DNA of 8,511 nt. Origin: Pseudomonadota bacterium (GTDB taxonomy: Bacteria; Myxococcota_A; Polyangia; Polyangiales; Polyangiaceae). The stretch covers positions 1 to 8,511 of the forward strand of contig QGUH01000106.1 in the NCBI GenBank assembly GCA_003242355.1, written 5' to 3'. The notes beneath the pieces were generated by a model, which saw only the letters and a program-made list of their open reading frames with translations, did no database searches and was not told where the DNA came from. The translations under genes were made by a program, and so were the position numbers. How positions within the stretch are numbered: the first letter of the stretch is position 1; each line of letters opens with the position of its first letter. Shown here in pieces: positions 6,255-8,511 of the stretch.

Positions 6255-6503
6255 CCGAGCTTCGGGCCGAGGTTTCGAGGGGAATCTCGGCCGGACGTGC
6301 GGCGCGGCCCTCGGGTTGGTTTCGGGCGCCCTTCCGGTTTTTCGAGCTGCCACCCCGTTCGCGCCCGTGGCGCTCGCGAGAGCGCTACCATCGCGGCACG
6401 CGTCCAACGCGAGCTCGTCTTCCGAATCCGCTTCGGGGTCCCCCCCTCTGGCGTCAGCCAGAAAGTCGAGACTCAGTCAGACGCAGTCGAGGTATTCGTT
6501 CTC
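6255..6503. other. Gap upstream of the second methyltransferase, with a small hairpin
   Basis: I see no gene in this stretch. The plus frame of the methyltransferase stays open back to 6228, but the residues are Arg/Pro/Ser-rich and unlike a methyltransferase. A perfect hairpin TCTGGC-GTCA-GCCAGA lies at 6447-6462, about 40 bases before the ATG and right after a run of six C. No clear promoter was found for the plus-strand gene. Confidence 0.4.
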
Positions 6504-7253
6504 ATGACCCTTTACGGTGCCGACCTCGCGCGGATCCAAGCGGCAGCCTTCGGTGATCTCGCGGAGCGCGCTGCGCCTGAGCTGATCGCGCTCTTGAAAG
6601 CGTCGTCGATTCCGGTCCGGCGCGTTTACGACGTCGGCTGCGGTGCGGGCGTCACGACGCGCGCGCTGGTCGAGGCGGGCTTCGACACGATTGCCGTGGA
6701 GCCCTCGCCGCACCTGCTCGCGATTGCCCGAACGGCGGCGCCGGCCGCCACGTTTCTCGAGGTGTCCGCCTACGATCTCGAGCTCCGCCCGTGCGAGGCG
6801 GTGCTCGCGATCGGAGAGGTGCTCACCTACCACGCTCCCGACGTGGATGCCGACGAGCGCGTGCGCACGTTCTTTCGAACCGTCGCGCGCGCGCTCGCGC
6901 CTGGTGGCCGGCTCGTGTTCGACCTCATCGACGCCGACGGCCCCCCGCTCGATGCGAAGAGCTGGAGAAGCGAGGAGGCGTGGGCCATCCTCTGGGAAAC
7001 TCGGGAGGACCGCGCTGCCGCGCGGCTCACGCGCTCCATCGAGACGTTCTGTCGCGAAGCCGATGGCCGGTATCGGCGGACCACCGAAACGCACCCCGTG
7101 AAGCTCTTCCGCGAGGCGGACGTGCGCGCCTGGCTGACCGATGCCGGCTTCGACGTCCACACGGCCCGCGCATACGGAGCGGTCCCGCTCGCACCCCGAC
7201 GAGTCGCGTACGTCGCCACGCGCACCGCATCCGCCCCATCGTCGACGTCGTAA
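6504..7253 (+). CDS. Class I SAM-dependent methyltransferase
   Basis: The product is 249 residues from ATG 6504. Motif I is VYDVGCGAGVTTRAL (41-55), followed by FDTIAVEPSPHLLAIAR with the acidic ribose contact E, and then VLAIGEVLTY. ALAPGGRLVFDLID is the strand 5 motif. The C-terminal half carries a beta-rich cap (RLTRSIETFCREADGRYRRTTETH), then VRAWLTDAGFDV-VPLAPRRVAYVATR, as in small-molecule methyltransferases. The substrate is unknown, and it is not closely similar to the other methyltransferase here. Start: GAGGT lies 11 bases before the ATG, and the domain begins just after it. An upstream ATG at 6228 would add 92 low-quality residues and is not used. It is divergent from the ZIP transporter. 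Confidence 0.88.
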   Translation: MTLYGADLARIQAAAFGDLAERAAPELIALLKASSIPVRRVYDVGCGAGVTTRALVEAGFDTIAVEPSPHLLAIARTAAPAATFLEVSAYDLELRPCEAVLAIGEVLTYHAPDVDADERVRTFFRTVARALAPGGRLVFDLIDADGPPLDAKSWRSEEAWAILWETREDRAAARLTRSIETFCREADGRYRRTTETHPVKLFREADVRAWLTDAGFDVHTARAYGAVPLAPRRVAYVATRTASAPSSTS

Positions 7254-7377
7254 GCCGCGCGTCCCTTCCCCAACGAACAGCCGTGCGAACGACGCAACCA
7301 GCGCTCCGCACGAGCCGATAGGAGCCGTGCGCTGCTCAACGGCGCAATCCGGCGAGATCCAGCAAGGACGTTATCGC

Positions 7378-7842
7378 ATGAAATTCCGGCATTTTCGGCT
7401 CCCCATCGTTCACCTCGTCCGCTTGGCCATGGTTTGCGTCGGGCTCGGGGCCTGCGGCTCCGAGGAAGACGCGAGCATCGACGATCTGGTCGACGCCCTC
7501 ATCGACGACTCGAACCTTCGTGCCGAGGAGATTTGTGATTGCAGCGTGGCGCTCGGGTACACGAGCCGCGCAGAGTGCGTCGACGACTTCGGCTACCTCG
7601 GGCCGTCGCGGCGCCGCTGCATCAAGGAGGCGTACGCCAAGGACGAGGCGGCTTCCCGTCAATACCTCGAGTGCCTCCTTCCGCTCAGTCAGGAGCTCAG
7701 CAGTTGCGTGAACGAGCGCCTGGTGTGCACCGACTTCAGCAGCGTCGCGGTGTGCCTCGACGACTACGACGTCGGTTGGGAGAGCTGCATCGGTCTGCCG
7801 GGCAGCGTTGCCCGTGAGCTCGCGTCCTGTTACAGCCAATGA
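7378..7842 (+). CDS. Cysteine-rich putative lipoprotein of unknown function
   Basis: The product is 154 residues from ATG 7378, with AAGGACG seven bases upstream as ribosome binding site. A basic start (KFRHFR) and hydrophobic core end in the lipobox LGAC with C26, so the mature protein should be lipid-anchored. Residue +2 is Gly, which by the E. coli rule favours the outer membrane. The mature part is acidic near its start (EEDASIDDLVDALIDD) and carries ten more cysteines at 53, 55, 67, 81, 99, 110, 117, 126, 137 and 151. The even number is consistent with up to five disulfides outside the cytoplasm. I recognise no named domain. Small Cys-rich lipoproteins of this style are common in myxobacteria. 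The preceding 124 bases (7254-7377) show no other gene and no clear promoter. Confidence 0.8.
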   Translation: MKFRHFRLPIVHLVRLAMVCVGLGACGSEEDASIDDLVDALIDDSNLRAEEICDCSVALGYTSRAECVDDFGYLGPSRRRCIKEAYAKDEAASRQYLECLLPLSQELSSCVNERLVCTDFSSVAVCLDDYDVGWESCIGLPGSVARELASCYSQ

Positions 7843-7934
7843 GGCGTCGTCACCAATCGAAGCGTCGTCTCGCGGGCCCGACAGACGTTGGGGTGCAGGT
7901 CGAAGCGAACGCCGCCGTGGCCTGAGCTCGGGTC

Positions 7935-7960
7935 GTCAGGGGCGGCCGCGCCGCCCCGAC
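7935..7960. terminator. Strong GC hairpin downstream of the lipoprotein gene
   Basis: GGGGCGGC (7939-7946), loop CGC and GCCGCCCC (7950-7957) form an eight-pair stem with a three-base loop. GTC/GAC extends it past a bulged A. It lacks a T-tract, so it may slow or end transcription or protect the mRNA end. It stands 100 bases after the lipoprotein stop. Confidence 0.45.
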
Positions 7961-7969
7961 GCGCTCCAA

Positions 7970-8078
7970 ACCGACCACGCGGGCTCGCCCGCGGTGTTCT
8001 TCCTGACCGTGACCGACCACGCGGGCTCGCCCGCGGTGTTCTTCCTGACCGTACCGACCACGCGGGCTTCTTGACCGC
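7970..8078 (+). repeat. Tandem 42/41-bp repeat, each unit a terminator-like hairpin
   Basis: Unit 1 (7970-8011) and unit 2 (8012-8052) are identical apart from one extra G at the end of unit 1. A third unit from 8053 lacks the right arm of the stem and reads CGCGGGCTTCTTGACCG. Each full unit holds CGCGGGC-TC-GCCCGCG (7978-7993 and 8020-8035) followed by GTGTTCTTCC, an intrinsic-terminator shape for plus-strand transcripts. The array lies in the convergent gap between the lipoprotein gene and the repair gene ending at 8101. It could act as a double terminator. Confidence 0.75.
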
Positions 8079-8100
8079 TTGTCGCTCTGGGTGGCCACGG

Positions 8101-8511
8101 TCAGGGACGAACGTCGAATTCTCCGAGCGGATGGGCGACACCGTTGATGAGCACTTCGATTCGGTGGCGGCCGGGGTAGTTTCTGCGCGTCGTCATGCGC
8201 GCGAAAGAAACCTTTCCCCAGAGGCGGACCGTGCCGTTCGCTTCGAGCCGGAGCCGCTTCAGCTTGAAGACTTTCGGTCGCAGCGCGCCATATGCCTTGA
8301 CGAAGTAGACGACGGCGTCAACGACGAGGTCCTGGGTGCGCCTCGCGCCGCTCTGAAGCAAAAAGGAAAACCGGAGCTCGTCCCCTATTCGGATCGACTT
8401 TGCAGAGAACTGAACGTCGCGCACGACGACCCGCGGGTGCGCCTCGGCTCCGAGCACCTCGAGTGCTACTTTATAAAAATCGGAACCTGCCGCACAGAGG
8501 AAAGTGGAAAG
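8101..8511 (-). CDS. C-terminal part of a DNA alkylation repair protein (AlkC/AlkD-type with Ig-like domain), 5' end cut by window
   Basis: The minus frame is open from the right edge to the stop at 8103-8101, 136 residues visible. The pattern LGAEAHPRV-VRDVQFSAKSIRIGDELRFSF, DLVVDAVVYFVKAYG, PKVFKLKRL, TTRRNYPGRHRIEVLINGV and a final LGEFDVRP matches, from memory, the C-terminal Ig-like domain of AlkC-type members of the HEAT-like-repeat DNA glycosylase family. If right, the missing N-terminal part should be an alpha-helical repeat domain that removes alkylated bases. A GTG at 8457 could give a stand-alone 118-residue protein, but it has no good ribosome binding site and the frame continues upstream (AGSDFYKVALEVL). 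A TATAAA in 8469-8476 is a caution. Only the N-terminal part, outside this window, can settle the class. Confidence 0.7.
   Translation of the reverse strand, partial: LSTFLCAAGSDFYKVALEVLGAEAHPRVVVRDVQFSAKSIRIGDELRFSFLLQSGARRTQDLVVDAVVYFVKAYGALRPKVFKLKRLRLEANGTVRLWGKVSFARMTTRRNYPGRHRIEVLINGVAHPLGEFDVRP

Noticed and set aside
4730..6391. Long minus-strand open frame of 553 codons
   Set aside because: It overlaps the VOC and ZIP genes on the same strand in another frame and shows only Arg-rich low-complexity sequence, whereas the VOC and ZIP frames carry full family signatures.
6228..6503. 92-residue N-terminal extension of the second methyltransferase
   Set aside because: The residues are Arg/Pro/Ser-rich and unlike the family, there is no RBS at 6228, and ATG 6504 has GAGGT upstream and begins right before the fold.
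8101..8457. Complete 118-residue stand-alone protein
   Set aside because: The frame stays open to the window edge, GTG 8457 lacks a ribosome binding site, and the residues before it fit the same repair-protein family, so a truncated larger gene is more likely.

Overview
The window is high-GC DNA (roughly two thirds G+C by eye) with strong G/C bias at third codon positions. It has several GTG starts and a mix of regulators, repair enzymes and small accessory genes separated by repeat-rich gaps. A cysteine-rich lipoprotein and a GufA-type ZIP transporter suggest a myxobacterium-like (Myxococcota/deltaproteobacterial) chromosome. That assignment is inference; no rRNA or tRNA is present to fix it.

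Left part (1-3065): a minus-strand XRE-type regulator fused to a periplasmic-binding-protein-like domain runs off the left edge. It is divergent from a plus-strand gene that joins an N-terminal DUF488 domain to a C-terminal AlkA-type DNA glycosylase. The gap between them holds a 15-bp imperfect palindrome next to the regulator start and a 55-bp tandem duplication. The linker of the fusion protein is built from a 48-bp tandem repeat coding for 16 residues per unit.

Middle (3066-4926): a minus-strand class I methyltransferase is divergent from a plus-strand MarR-type regulator. They share an A/T-rich gap packed with five TGACA/TGTCA half-sites, a likely shared operator. Between the regulator and the next, convergent gene lies a 560-bp non-coding stretch with ten short GC palindromes whose centres fall on a 21-bp grid.

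Right part (4927-8511): a ZIP metal transporter and a VOC/glyoxalase-fold protein form a minus-strand pair. A second, unrelated methyltransferase and a small cysteine-rich lipoprotein are on the plus strand. After the lipoprotein come a GC hairpin and a tandemly duplicated terminator-like hairpin unit. The right edge cuts a minus-strand gene whose visible end looks like the C-terminal Ig-like domain of an AlkC/AlkD-type DNA alkylation repair protein. The window therefore holds two apparently independent alkylation-repair genes. I see no integrase, transposase, CRISPR array, tRNA or rRNA.
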